DNA from: Firmicutes bacterium UBA3920
GTDB taxonomy: Bacteria > Bacillota > Clostridia > Caldicoprobacterales > Xylanivirgaceae
Length of the DNA: 5,332 bases
Reading direction: 5' to 3'
Assembly: GCA_002386065.1 (NCBI GenBank)
Contig: DGES01000098.1
Coordinates: forward strand, 512 to 5,843
Numbering within the stretch: the first letter of the stretch is position 1; every line of letters starts with the position of its first letter. The notes under the pieces were generated by a model, which searched no databases, was not told the origin of the DNA, and saw only the letters and a program-made list of their open reading frames with translations. Made by a program: the position numbers and the translations under genes. Shown in pieces: positions 5,194 through 5,332 of the stretch.

Positions 5194-5332
5194 ATAAAGT
5201 TTTTTAGTTTTTTTTTAGCGCTTGAAAGTGAAGTTATGGTTTCCTTTGAAGTTATTTTTTATAATATCTCAAAAAAATATGTCTTATAGGGATAAAAAAA
5301 TATAAAATTTATATAGACAAACTTTATATTTT

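Overview
The window looks like chromosomal DNA from a low-GC anaerobic Firmicute of the class Clostridia. The sequence is AT-rich with frequent ATA and AGA/AGG codons and strong AGGAGG-type ribosome binding sites. It carries a flavodiiron protein typical of anaerobes that must dispose of oxygen or nitric oxide. The genus cannot be fixed from the sequence alone.

Layout, left to right. (1) Positions 1-383, minus strand: the N-terminal two thirds of an XRE/cupin (PuuR-like) regulator that runs off the left edge. It has a near-ideal sigma-A promoter (445-474) and an inverted-repeat operator candidate (413-433) just downstream of the predicted transcription start. (2) Positions 384-723: a 340-base divergent intergenic region. 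It holds the regulator's promoter on the left and the metal-resistance promoter and operator on the right; between them lie an 8-bp inverted repeat and a duplicated promoter-like segment. (3) Positions 724-3068, plus strand: a two-gene heavy-metal module, an ArsR/SmtB/CadC-type metal sensor followed 17 bases later by a CadA/ZntA-type P1B ATPase. (4) Positions 3061-3525, minus strand: queT, the substrate-binding S component of an ECF transporter for queuosine precursors. Its 3' end overlaps the end of the ATPase gene by 8 bases. (5) Positions 3526-3838: a 313-base gap. It contains the queT promoter, a roughly 138-bp foldback element with imperfect terminal inverted repeats flanked by a 10-bp direct repeat (possible MITE or structured RNA), and the intrinsic terminator of the gene to the right. 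(6) Positions 3839-5065, minus strand: fprA, a complete flavodiiron protein. (7) Positions 5066-5332: the fprA promoter, a 9-bp long-range inverted repeat and AT-rich DNA with no gene that I can see.

How the genes work together: the sensor should repress its own promoter through TGAACA half-sites and release it when zinc, cadmium or lead binds, so that the ATPase exports the metal. The XRE/cupin gene is divergent and separately controlled, and probably belongs to a unit outside the window. queT and fprA share orientation but are separated by a terminator and have their own promoters, so they are probably independent units for modified-nucleoside precursor uptake and O2/NO detoxification. The least explained item is the foldback element upstream of queT. 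I see no CRISPR array, tRNA, rRNA or complete insertion sequence.
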